DNA of 5,180 nucleotides. Origin: Thermoplasmata archaeon. Its GTDB lineage: Archaea; Thermoplasmatota; Thermoplasmata; Thermoplasmatales; Thermoplasmataceae. Where the stretch lies: NCBI GenBank assembly GCA_021833045.1, contig JAKBGP010000100.1:2075-7254 (forward strand), read 5' to 3'. Positions 1 to 4,758 of this stretch are shown here, one piece after another. Position 1 is the first letter of the stretch, and each line of letters opens with the position of its first letter. The notes beneath the pieces are model-generated. The model saw nothing but the letters and a program-made list of their open reading frames with translations, did no database searches and was not told the DNA's origin. The position numbers and the translations under genes are program-made.

Positions 1-76
1 AAGATTCTCTTGGATGTATTTTTAAGTGGTTAAGCCTCTCTTTGAGTTCATTATCAATTTGAACTGTTGTTACCAT
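1..76 (-). CDS. Partial RHH/RelB-like antitoxin (N-terminal 25 residues)
   Basis: This is the 5' end of a gene that leaves the window on the left. The ATG is the complement of 74-76 and the frame stays open for all 25 visible codons, starting MVTTVQIDNELKERL and ending in HPRES. The beginning has the same plan as the two complete antitoxins at 1625 and 4973: a short beta strand with alternating T-V-Q-I residues, then an amphipathic helix with charged residues and leucines. That is the DNA-binding half of a ribbon-helix-helix antitoxin. A TTTAATAA box centred 26 bases upstream of the ATG suggests a leaderless transcript. An operator-like repeat array lies between box and start. A RelE- or PIN-type toxin would be expected just outside the window, but this is inference. 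Confidence 0.72.
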   Translation of the reverse strand, partial: MVTTVQIDNELKERLNHLKIHPRES

Positions 77-107
77 AGGTAACAATAGGTAGCAATAGTT
101 ATTAAAC
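68..107 (-). promoter_or_regulatory. Promoter and operator-like repeats of the left-edge antitoxin
   Basis: A perfect inverted repeat, TGTTACC (68-74), ATA, GGTAACA (78-84), covers the antitoxin start codon. On the plus strand three 10-base units follow each other: ATAGGTAACA (75-84), ATAGGTAGCA (85-94) and the diverged ATAGTTATTA (95-104). Units of one helical turn suit cooperative binding by RHH dimers. Read on the minus strand, a TTTAATAA box (99-106) lies about 26 bases before the ATG, so the repeats occupy the space between TATA box and start. A bound repressor there would block transcription. The positions are seen directly; autoregulation is inferred from the antitoxin family. Confidence 0.55.
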
Positions 108-129
108 ATTATGGAAAATGTAAGTTATA

Positions 130-1206
130 TAAGCAGGATTGGAATTATAGTTAATTACTTACATCACTATACTTTGTTTAAGAATTTCTCTGCCCATCTT
201 TTTGCAAATGTCAGCTTTCCTGATAATTCCAGGAAACTTTTTTGGTAACTTTCAGTTTCTCTTCGGAATCTATTGATGTAATGGATACAGCTCTCTTGAC
301 GCTCTTCCAGATGAATTCTATGGGATTGAGATCAGGAGAATACAGGGGCAGGAATATCAGTTTGATATTCAGCAATTCCGCAGTTTTCAAAATGATCCCT
401 GAATGATGTGATCTGAAATTGTCCAGTATTATGAGGATCTCCTTTTCGGAATACTTATCTCTTATCTCCATTATGAAAGAAGTGACGTTTTCCTTCTTCG
501 AATGATCCTTGAAATTCGCCAGACTTTTTCCGTTGATTGCGTAGAAACCGAATGTGTTAGCCCTGTATTTTGAAGTATCTTTGATGATCTCTGGCTTGCT
601 GAATGATCATAGCCTCACAGTATTGGCTGTTGTCTGAGGCGCATTTTCGTCGAGGAAGCCGATTACGGTTTCATCCATGGATACTTTACCTGAGTTTTTT
701 AGAATGTTTTCTCTATCCTCAGGTTTTATCTTGACGTGTGGATAAGGCTTAGCATGTCGCATGTCCATATTCTTCAGTATGACCCATACCTGCTTCATTG
801 TATATTCTATTCCATATTCCTTTCTTATAATATCTCTGACCTGTGCTGTTGTGTACTGTCCATTCTTAAGTATCTCCTTCAATGCGGCATTCTGATCAGG
901 TGACATCTTTGAAGGGCCTTTCCTTGCATATCTCGGTATAAGGCCCTTGTATCCTTCCTCATTCCATTTCTTCTGCCATAAATAGTCCATCATCTTTGTT
1001 ATTCCGATCCTTCCTGCAGCAGTCTCGACAGAGTCGCCATCATATCTGTATCTTATGAAAAGAAGCTTCTTCAGAAACCTTGTGCCCCTTTCAAGGCTTC
1101 TTATAAGCCTGTTAAGATCGTCGTCAGTCATCTTCCTCCCGATTGCGTACATCTCCGTTTGATCATGAAGATGTAATGATTATAAGTTTAAATTCAGGGG
1201 TCCTTT
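130..1206 (-). mobile_element. Degenerate IS630-family insertion sequence
   Basis: The region holds one IS630-type DDE transposase remnant and has about the size usual for this family (1.0-1.2 kb). The ends are uncertain. Reading outward from the gene, both flanks show GATGTAA (complement of 159-165 on the left, 1170-1176 on the right), then an A/T-rich stretch ending in AATTC, then TCCT (complement of 135-138 on the left, 1201-1204 on the right). This is an imperfect inverted-repeat pair and I used it to set the approximate limits. IS630 elements insert at TA and duplicate it; TA dinucleotides lie near both ends, but in such AT-rich DNA this proves nothing. The transposase is broken, so the element should not move by itself. 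It separates two antitoxin promoters that point away from each other. Confidence 0.6.
167..1152 (-). pseudogene. IS630-family DDE transposase, interrupted by a TGA and a frameshift
   Basis: The restored product would be about 328 residues, normal for IS630. Residues 25-75 form the first helix-turn-helix region (RFLKKLLFIRYRY, then a W-K-W-N segment), and a second HTH/winged part covers about 85-145. The catalytic DDE triad is visible: D168 in GFLDEN, D244 in ILIILDNFRSHHS and E279 in YSPDLNPIEFIW, with 34 residues between the second D and the E as in the DD34E class. Codon 182 (607-609) is TGA, between TVRL and SFSKPE, where the family usually has Trp (RVWSFGKPE-like), so a TGG to TGA change is likely. 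The frame then continues without a break. At a run of six A on the coding strand (238-243) the frame is off by one. Stepping back one base there restores SFLELSGKLTFAKRW and a stop at 167-169. If the frame is not restored, the stop is at 211. The start is the ATG at 1150-1152; no better upstream start was seen. Confidence 0.9.
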
Positions 1207-1571
1207 TTGATTTATCTTGCATGAATTGATTCCTTAAACCGCAGTAGATATGATAATATGATTAGAAGGGTAGGGATAAATTCCTAATCTTTTGACTTTT
1301 GTTGAACATTAGGCTATCAGCTACCATAACCTTCCAACTTACGGAGGGAAAGCTGTCGTAATGTTCTGGTAAAAACATAAAAAATTTACTATTATGGTGC
1401 GCGACAGAAGACTCCAATACTGAACGGGCATCCTTACCAATTAATTTTTAGATACTGCTGAGGAAAGAGTTTAATTATCTCATTTGGCACGAATCTTCAA
1501 AAATACCACTACAAAAATGATTCAAAGTTTCTCCAGTTTAATTGCTCCATGATAATTTAAGTGTCATTGTA
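1156..1571. other. Gap of about 470 bases without a convincing gene
   Basis: Between the transposase start and the antitoxin at 1625 I see no recognisable protein. The first 50 bases are probably the IS end. One minus-strand frame is open from 1447 down to a TAA at 1262-1264, with an internal ATG at 1376-1378 that would give 38 residues (MFLPEHYDSFPSVSW at its start). It matches no family I know, has no clear promoter, and an open frame of this length is expected by chance in AT-rich DNA. The same stretch contains the hairpin at 1304-1366, described separately. The rest (1370-1570) is plain AT-rich sequence in which I see nothing else. Confidence 0.5.
1304..1366. other. Large imperfect hairpin, possible structured RNA or mobile-element end
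   Basis: Three nested stems line up on the plus strand: GAACATTA (1304-1311) with TAATGTTC (1359-1366), 8 perfect pairs; CAGCT (1318-1322) with AGCTG (1351-1355), 5 pairs; and CCTTCC (1330-1335) with GGAGGG (1343-1348), 6 pairs counting one G-U as RNA. The last stem closes a 7-base loop, AACTTAC. The G-U pair is allowed only in the plus-strand RNA; on the minus strand it becomes an A-C mismatch, which favours plus-strand transcription. No T-run follows, so a simple terminator is unlikely. It could be a small RNA, an IS200/IS605-like end hairpin, or a relic. No gene overlaps it convincingly. Confidence 0.4.
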
Positions 1572-1616
1572 TGTTACCTATGGTGATAGATAATAATTAT
1601 ATGCTCCTATGATATA
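1572..1616 (+). promoter_or_regulatory. Promoter and operator-like site of the 1625 antitoxin operon
   Basis: A TATA-like AATTATAT (1595-1602) is centred about 26 bases before the ATG at 1625, so the message is probably leaderless. Upstream lies TGTTACC-TAT-GGTGATA (1572-1588), a near-palindrome whose first 13 bases are identical to the complement of the site over the left-edge antitoxin start. Between box and start is TATGATATA (1608-1616), which also occurs in inverted orientation in the promoter of the antitoxin at 4973. Autoregulation by the antitoxin is inferred. Confidence 0.5.
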
Positions 1617-1624
1617 TACGCATC

Positions 1625-1810
1625 ATGAATGGGACTACTATACAAATTTCTAGGGAGACCAGAGAGAAGCTTAAGAAGATAGGGAGCAAGGGTCAGACTT
1701 ATGATGAAGTAATTCAAAAACTCCTGGAAATCGCGCAAAAGGTAGCTTTCTTCAACGAACTCGATAGAATATCCGATCACGAGGAGTTCATACCGCTTGA
1801 GCAGTTATGA
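1625..1810 (+). CDS. RelB-like RHH antitoxin of a type II TA pair
   Basis: This 61-residue protein should neutralise the RelE toxin encoded directly after it and repress the shared promoter. Residues 4-10 (TTIQISR) form the expected DNA-contacting beta strand; 11-20 and 26-37 (YDEVIQKLLEIA) form the two helices of a ribbon-helix-helix dimer. The N-terminal pattern recurs in the antitoxins at the left edge and at 4973. Residues 40-61 (from VAFFNELDRIS to FIPLEQL) are acidic and hydrophobic and are the likely toxin-wrapping tail. It starts at the first ATG after the TATA-like box, with almost no leader. The TGA stop at 1808-1810 lies inside the toxin gene, giving a 14-base overlap. The family is recognised from pattern only; a VapB-like name would also fit, but the RelE partner argues for RelB-like. 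Confidence 0.82.
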   Translation: MNGTTIQISRETREKLKKIGSKGQTYDEVIQKLLEIAQKVAFFNELDRISDHEEFIPLEQL

Positions 1811-2075
1811 AGTACTTGTTTCTCAGACTGCTGCCAAGGAGCTGAAAGCATTAGAACAAAACTTGCAGTCTAGAATAAAGGAAAAAATGATGGAATTAAC
1901 AGAAGATCCAAGCAACAGATCAGGCAGGCTAGACGTAAAGAAACTCTCAGTAACAAAGAGGAACTATTATAGGTTAAGAGTAGGCGATTATAGAATTATA
2001 TTCTTTACAGAAGGAGTGTCAATCAAGGTTGCGAAAATATCAAAAAGGTCCGATGTTTACTCTTGGTTGGATTAG
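1797..2075 (+). CDS. relE: RelE/ParE-superfamily toxin
   Basis: This 92-residue toxin is probably a ribosome-dependent mRNA interferase; that activity is known for RelE but not provable here, and ParE-type gyrase poisoning is the alternative. It has the usual RelE order: a first strand YEVLVSQ (4-10), a helical hairpin (11-36, AAKELKALEQ to MMELTEDP), KKLSV (48-52), then the core strands YYRLRVGDYRIIFF (57-70) and VSIKVAKISKRSDVY (74-88). R59, R61 and R66 and the basic K80/K83/R84 cluster fall where RelE proteins carry RNA-binding and catalytic basic residues. The start is TTG at 1797. The ATG at 1807 is out of frame, and the family pattern requires the YEVLV strand. GAGGAG at 1781-1786, within the antitoxin gene, is a suitable ribosome binding site. 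The weak start and the 14-base overlap favour coupled, lower toxin translation. Confidence 0.88.
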   Translation: MSSYEVLVSQTAAKELKALEQNLQSRIKEKMMELTEDPSNRSGRLDVKKLSVTKRNYYRLRVGDYRIIFFTEGVSIKVAKISKRSDVYSWLD

Positions 2076-2398
2076 TAGCATATGGCTCATTATATTCTTG
2101 TATTCGCTTAAATAAAAGGTGATCAATTCGGATTCGATTAAGAGGATTTCGAATAAGTTATTTAATTTCAGGTGGAATCATCCAATGCCTAATATAATAC
2201 GGCACAATCTTGAGTTTATCTGATATTTTCGCATTTACCTCTATTTTTCAATGCAACTGGATCTTTGATTGCATTAATTATATATTTCTCCATCAGGGCA
2301 TGGTCGAGAAGGCTACTCATGCAGTAAAATGGCTATCCCACGAATAAATGTTTTTGTAGAATAACCTTTTTAGAACGGGATTTTTAGATATACTTAGG
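2076..2398. other. Intergenic stretch without a recognisable gene
   Basis: The roughly 320 bases after the RelE toxin are AT-rich. Two imperfect 13-14-base direct repeats, GGATTCGATTAAG (2130-2142) and GGATTTCGAATAAG (2144-2157), lie side by side. On the minus strand a 34-codon frame runs from an ATG at 2318-2320 to a TAA at 2216-2218 (MSSLLDHALMEKY at its start, then INAIKDPVALKNRG). Its composition is protein-like, but I recognise no family and see no promoter, so it may be the remnant of a longer gene or chance. No tRNA, terminator or CRISPR structure was seen. Confidence 0.4.
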
Positions 2399-2435
2399 GT
2401 ATTAATATTCCTACTAGTAGTAAAAGTATTAATAT
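2399..2435 (+). promoter_or_regulatory. Symmetric operator-like promoter of the RHH-PH gene
   Basis: Two identical decamers, GTATTAATAT, at 2399-2408 and 2426-2435 flank a perfect 10-base palindrome, CTACTAGTAG (2411-2420). The second decamer is centred 34 bases before the ATG at 2465 and could be the TATA box, giving a leader of a few bases; GAAGAAG (2457-2463) just before the ATG could help initiation. RHH repressors usually bind short palindromes or tandem half-sites, so the gene product is the natural candidate ligand. The repeats are seen directly; the regulatory role is inferred. Confidence 0.5.
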
Positions 2436-2464
2436 GAAAAAAACATATCAAATGTTGAAGAAGC

Positions 2465-2986
2465 ATGACACAGAAAATAAGTATATCTCTTGATGAAAAT
2501 ATAGTGAAGCTCATAGACTTAGAGAGGGGCGACATTCCTAGGAGCAGATATATAGAAAATATCATTAAATCAAAAGGTCTTCTACTGGAAGCGTTATGGT
2601 TATTTTCAGACGAGTTTGAGAGTATCAATGGATTTGAAAGGTGGGTTTCAGCTCACACCTCACAGCCTATAGGAAAACCTCTCCATAAGCACGAAGGGTA
2701 TTTGAGCGTAAATGGAAATTTAATGCATTTCTACGATAAAAAAATGGAACCTCTATATAAAGTAGAGAAAAATGAAATTGTGGATGTAACTGTCGGTTAC
2801 GATCAATTTTTCAAAAGATTCAGAGATTCCAGAGGTTTCATTCCGCCGATGAATGTTACCCTTCAAAACAAGAGCATCTATTTATATACAAAAACATTGG
2901 AAAGGGGGGGTGTCATAAGAGGAAATATTTTCAGGGGTGAAAACGAAGCAATCTCAGCATGGTTCAAAAACCCACTACAATCTTAA
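2465..2986 (+). CDS. RHH domain fused to a PH/GRAM-like domain, putative regulator
   Basis: This 173-residue, soluble-looking protein has no signal peptide or membrane segment. Residues 3-9 (QKISISL) are a CopG/RHH beta strand, followed by helix 11-20 and helix 26-38 (RSRYIENIIKSKG); together they form a ribbon-helix-helix DNA-binding domain. A linker helix rich in W, F and E (40-62) follows. Residues 76-169 look like a PH/GRAM-like barrel: paired strands GYLSVNGNLMHFYD (78-91), PLYKVEKNEIVDVTVGYD (96-113), PMNVTLQNKSIYLYTKT (128-144) and a closing helix ENEAISAWF (159-167) with a Trp near the end, as in PH domains. The G-Y-D-x-F-F-K-R motif at 111-118 resembles archaeal proteins of unknown function. 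Its partner or ligand is unknown. It stands alone, 389 bases after the RelE gene, with its own promoter, and no toxin follows it. A run of seven G (2904-2910) lies in the gene, but the frame continues sensibly past it. The RHH call is firm; the PH-like call is pattern-based. Confidence 0.75.
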   Translation: MTQKISISLDENIVKLIDLERGDIPRSRYIENIIKSKGLLLEALWLFSDEFESINGFERWVSAHTSQPIGKPLHKHEGYLSVNGNLMHFYDKKMEPLYKVEKNEIVDVTVGYDQFFKRFRDSRGFIPPMNVTLQNKSIYLYTKTLERGGVIRGNIFRGENEAISAWFKNPLQS

Positions 2987-3116
2987 TTCTAAATTTTCAT
3001 CTGCAGGTTTTTGATAGTGATTCACAATTATTCTCCATGTTCTATTTTTCTCTCTGTTGGTATTCAAACTTTCCTTCAAGTTTATGATTTCAGGTTGCCT
3101 ATTAGATTTTTCTAAA

Positions 3117-3173
3117 TTGTGGTAGTGGGATGCTATATACACAATTACCTCAAATATAAATAAATTCCCACAA
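3117..3173 (+). promoter_or_regulatory. Promoter region of vapBC with an inverted repeat
   Basis: A good archaeal TATA box, TATAAATA, lies at 3155-3162 and would place the transcription start near 3183, about 24 bases before the ATG at 3207. It is enclosed by inverted arms GTGGGA (3125-3130) and TCCCAC (3166-3171); TTGTGG (3117-3122) and CCACAA (3168-3173) form a second, overlapping pair. A dimeric AbrB-type antitoxin could bind such sites and cover the box. The gap 2987-3116 before it shows nothing else. Confidence 0.45.
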
Positions 3174-3206
3174 ACTTAATTAGATTATATTCAATACTTG
3201 TACAAA

Positions 3207-3479
3207 ATGATTGAAGAAGCTAGAATGGACGAAAAGGGACGAATTAATATAGGCAAAGAGGCAATAAAACAATACGGGGATAGATTCTTTATAGTAAAAT
3301 TATTAGGTGAGATCGTGCTAATTCCCAGGCCAAAAGATCCTGTTACAGAGCTCAGAAAATGGGGCAAAGAACTGGAAATTGGTAAGTTGACGGCAAGAGA
3401 TATTGGGGTGCTGGCTGAAAAAGAAGCTGAGAAGGAAGTCGCAGAAAGGAACAGTAGAAGACGCAAGGAAAGAAGATAA
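3207..3479 (+). CDS. vapB: VapB antitoxin, AbrB/SpoVT-type DNA-binding fold
   Basis: This 90-residue antitoxin should bind and inhibit the PIN toxin encoded next to it and repress their operon. Residues 4-44 have the swapped-hairpin (AbrB/SpoVT/MazE-like) pattern: EARMDEKGRINIGKEAIKQY, then a strand pair ending in GEIVLIPRPK. The D-E-K-G-R-I turn is typical. Residues 48-74 (ELRKWGKELEIGKLTARDI) form the helical toxin-binding part. The C-terminus is strongly basic (RNSRRRKERR), longer and more charged than usual, and could add nucleic-acid contacts. I chose the ATG at 3207. A TTG at 3198 would add only three residues and is a weaker start, while the in-frame ATG at 3234 would cut into the first strand. 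The stop codon directly abuts the vapC ATG without a spacer, so translational coupling is likely. Confidence 0.85.
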   Translation: MIEEARMDEKGRINIGKEAIKQYGDRFFIVKLLGEIVLIPRPKDPVTELRKWGKELEIGKLTARDIGVLAEKEAEKEVAERNSRRRKERR

Positions 3480-3851
3480 ATGCCATACGCGGATACAGAT
3501 TTCTTCATCGCAATTGCGAATTCCGATGATAGGCTGAACTCGTGGGCAATCAAAGTATTGGAAGACTATGAAGGGCATATATATACTTCTATCCTGACCT
3601 TGGTGGAACTTGCGCTGGTTAGTGTTCGGAAAGGGATTCCTGTAGAAGGAATGTTTGCTAGTGTTCTATCCATTGCTGAGCTGATAGGTGCGAACAAGTC
3701 AAATGTATTAGCAGCAGCACACCTTATAGATCACGGAAAAATGGGAGTGTTTGACTCTTTCCATGCTTCACTGTGTGATGGCGAAATAATTAGCTCAGAT
3801 CACATTTACGAAAAGCTAGGTGTTAAGAGAACTGGTTCCAATTATCTTTAA
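3480..3851 (+). CDS. vapC: VapC toxin, PIN-domain ribonuclease
   Basis: This 123-residue protein has the size and full active site of VapC, a Mg-dependent PIN endoribonuclease that typically cuts tRNA or rRNA; its actual target cannot be read from sequence. The acidic residues expected to hold the metal are D5 (YADTDFFIA), E43 (LTLVELAL), D92 (VFDSFHA) and D107 (IISSDHIYEKLG). All four are present, so the toxin is probably active. The hydrophobic segment around I34-V49 is the usual PIN core helix and not a membrane anchor. The ATG follows the vapB TAA with no gap, so both are surely made from one message, with vapB first as usual. No other start upstream is possible without entering vapB. Codon use looks like that of its neighbours. 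Confidence 0.93.
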   Translation: MPYADTDFFIAIANSDDRLNSWAIKVLEDYEGHIYTSILTLVELALVSVRKGIPVEGMFASVLSIAELIGANKSNVLAAAHLIDHGKMGVFDSFHASLCDGEIISSDHIYEKLGVKRTGSNYL

Positions 3852-4019
3852 AATGACCCCAAAAGAAGTAGGATTAATGCGAGTGAGAATGTCTGAGATT
3901 GAATCGAAGTATTTCCTTCGAAACATTAATCAAATCCCGACCAGTCCACTCAATTATATTGTATAAGGTCCCCGCCATATTCATATTTAATTAGTTTTGT
4001 CCTTTTTGATCTTGTATAC
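3852..4019. other. Spacer after vapC with a tiny open frame and a hairpin
   Basis: One base after the vapC stop, an ATG (3853-3855) opens a 37-codon frame (MTPKEVGLMRVRMSEIESKY at its start) that ends at 3964-3966. It could be translated by re-initiation, but I recognise no family and chance is a fair explanation. Inside it, TCGAAG (3904-3909) and CTTCGA (3916-3921) form a 6-base stem with a 6-base loop. A T-rich stretch at 3991-4008 (TTTTGTCCTTTTT) is a plausible archaeal terminator for the vapBC message. Confidence 0.35.
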
Positions 4020-4178
4020 CTACCCAATAAGCAGAATTATAACTGAAAGAAAAAAGAGGGCCTCACTTACCTGGAATATGGCTGATATGTTTTTGTTGAT
4101 TTTTCCAGAATAAAGGAAATACGGTCCGGCTCAAGCCGTAAGAAGCGCTACCATTCCAGTATACACTCACAAGGCCAT
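4020..4178 (-). pseudogene. Remnant of a small or truncated membrane protein
   Basis: Read on the minus strand from the ATG at 4176-4178, one frame gives two membrane-like segments broken by two TGA codons (4167-4169 and 4131-4133). The order is MAL, stop, VYTGMVALLTA, stop, AGPYFLYSGKINKNISAIF and then QVSEALFFLSVIILLIG before a TAG at 4020-4022. Trp at both TGA positions would give a smooth membrane hairpin (MALWVYTGMVALLTAWAGPYF), so two TGG to TGA changes are the simplest reading. The second TGA sits within a short palindrome (CGGCT-CA-AGCCG at 4127-4138). Upstream in frame a TAA comes after only six more codons, so either the gene was small or its front is lost. I cannot name the family. 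The remnant is 37 bases beyond the zinc-protein gene on the same strand. Confidence 0.5.
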
Positions 4179-4215
4179 GATCCTGTTAACAATTTATAGA
4201 AGCATGAATTTTCCC

Positions 4216-4452
4216 CTATTTGTCAGGATGACTGTCCAATAGAACAATTTTTGACTTCTTTTCCTTGGAGTCGTCAAGAACAGGATTTGAACACCCGCAT
4301 TCCCATTTACATTCCATCGTTATCACATGGCCGGTGGGCCAGTGTGGAACATGGTATAACTTTGCCCTTGTGATATGATGCTTCCATTGACCATTGAAAA
4401 GAACAATCTCGTGACCACACTCTTTGCAGACGCCAAATGTTGATGAAACCAT
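4216..4452 (-). CDS. Small Cys/His-rich putative zinc-binding protein
   Basis: The product has 78 residues and matches no family I can name. Residues 9-12 (CKEC, followed by G-H) look like the first knuckle of a zinc ribbon, and C48, C52 and C54 (ECKWECGCSNP) would complete one or two metal sites. His is abundant between them (H14, H25, H26, H34, H37, H42), with aromatic W23, W38 and W50. The C-terminal third is charged (DDSKEKKSK) and ends IVLLDSHPDK. No membrane segment or signal peptide is visible. A zinc-finger role in nucleic-acid or protein binding is inferred. The ATG at 4450-4452 follows an ATATTAATAT box by about 23 bases, so the gene probably has its own leaderless promoter. It lies 51 bases beyond the RelE toxin on the same strand, so read-through from that TA operon is also possible. 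Confidence 0.68.
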   Translation of the reverse strand: MVSSTFGVCKECGHEIVLFNGQWKHHITRAKLYHVPHWPTGHVITMECKWECGCSNPVLDDSKEKKSKIVLLDSHPDK

Positions 4453-4470
4453 ATTCTGTCATCCCATTCA

Positions 4471-4480
4471 ATATTAATAT
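4471..4480 (-). promoter_or_regulatory. TATA-like box of the zinc-protein gene
   Basis: The self-complementary decamer ATATTAATAT is centred about 23 bases before the ATG at 4452, the spacing expected for a leaderless archaeal message. It resembles the GTATTAATAT decamers in front of the RHH-PH gene (nine of ten bases equal), which may only reflect TATA-box composition. Confidence 0.4.
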
Positions 4481-4503
4481 CATACGCGATAAGGATAAGA
4501 ATT

Positions 4504-4758
4504 TTACGAATCATAAACGTTCCTCCTATGACCTATTCTTAATACAAGAATTATCAGTTTTTCCTTGTCGAGGTCCAATATCACCCTGTAATTTCCTACT
4601 CTAAGCCTATATACATCGTCCCCAACAAGTTTCCTGACATACTCATCTGGTCTTATCCTGATCCGTTCGATCGTTGCAATTATTCTCTGCCTGATTTCCA
4701 GGTCAAGTTTTCTAAGTTGCTTTAGAGCAAGATCTGAAAAAAACACTTCATAGGTCAA
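4504..4758 (-). CDS. relE: RelE/ParE-superfamily toxin
   Basis: This 84-residue toxin probably acts as an mRNA interferase on translating ribosomes (family knowledge, not shown here). It is a textbook RelE: strand TYEVFFSD (2-9), helical pair ALKQLRKLDLEIRQRIIATI (11-30), RKLVGDD (42-48), then YRLRVGNYRVILDLD (50-64) and LIILVLRIGHRRNVYD (68-83). R51, R53, R58 and the terminal H77/R78/R79 cluster are the expected basic active-site residues. The start is TTG (4756-4758), overlapping the antitoxin TGA as TTGA. The nearby ATG is in another frame and the T-Y-E-V strand is needed. Like the toxin at 1797, it thus combines a TTG start with an overlap, which should keep its level below the antitoxin. 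It is shorter than the 1797 toxin because the loop before the third strand is reduced. Confidence 0.9.
   Translation of the reverse strand: MTYEVFFSDLALKQLRKLDLEIRQRIIATIERIRIRPDEYVRKLVGDDVYRLRVGNYRVILDLDKEKLIILVLRIGHRRNVYDS

Noticed and set aside
2130..2157. Imperfect 13-14-base direct repeats as an attachment or operator site
   Set aside because: They are adjacent, differ by substitutions and an insertion, and have no gene close enough to be controlled; weak evidence only.
2317..2628. 103-codon minus-strand frame
   Set aside because: It lies antisense to the start of the RHH-PH gene and its promoter; the plus frame has a clear RHH pattern, whereas this one is a low-complexity S/I/L/F-rich shadow.
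3198..3206. TTG at 3198 as vapB start
   Set aside because: It adds only three residues without a ribosome binding site; the ATG at 3207 fits the AbrB fold equally well and is the stronger start codon.
3191..3578. Two minus-strand frames of 120 and 86 codons
   Set aside because: Both are antisense to vapB and the start of vapC, which have unmistakable family patterns; the shadows are Ser/Leu/Phe-rich with no domain.
1200..4010. GTCCTTTTTGAT at both 1200-1211 and 3999-4010 as possible IS ends
   Set aside because: A 12-base T-rich match is expected about once by chance in a window of this size, and no transposase lies between the two as a unit.
4323..4514. 63-codon minus-strand frame overlapping the zinc-protein gene
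   Set aside because: It overlaps the Cys/His-rich frame, which has the better promoter spacing and motif content; this frame shows no motif.
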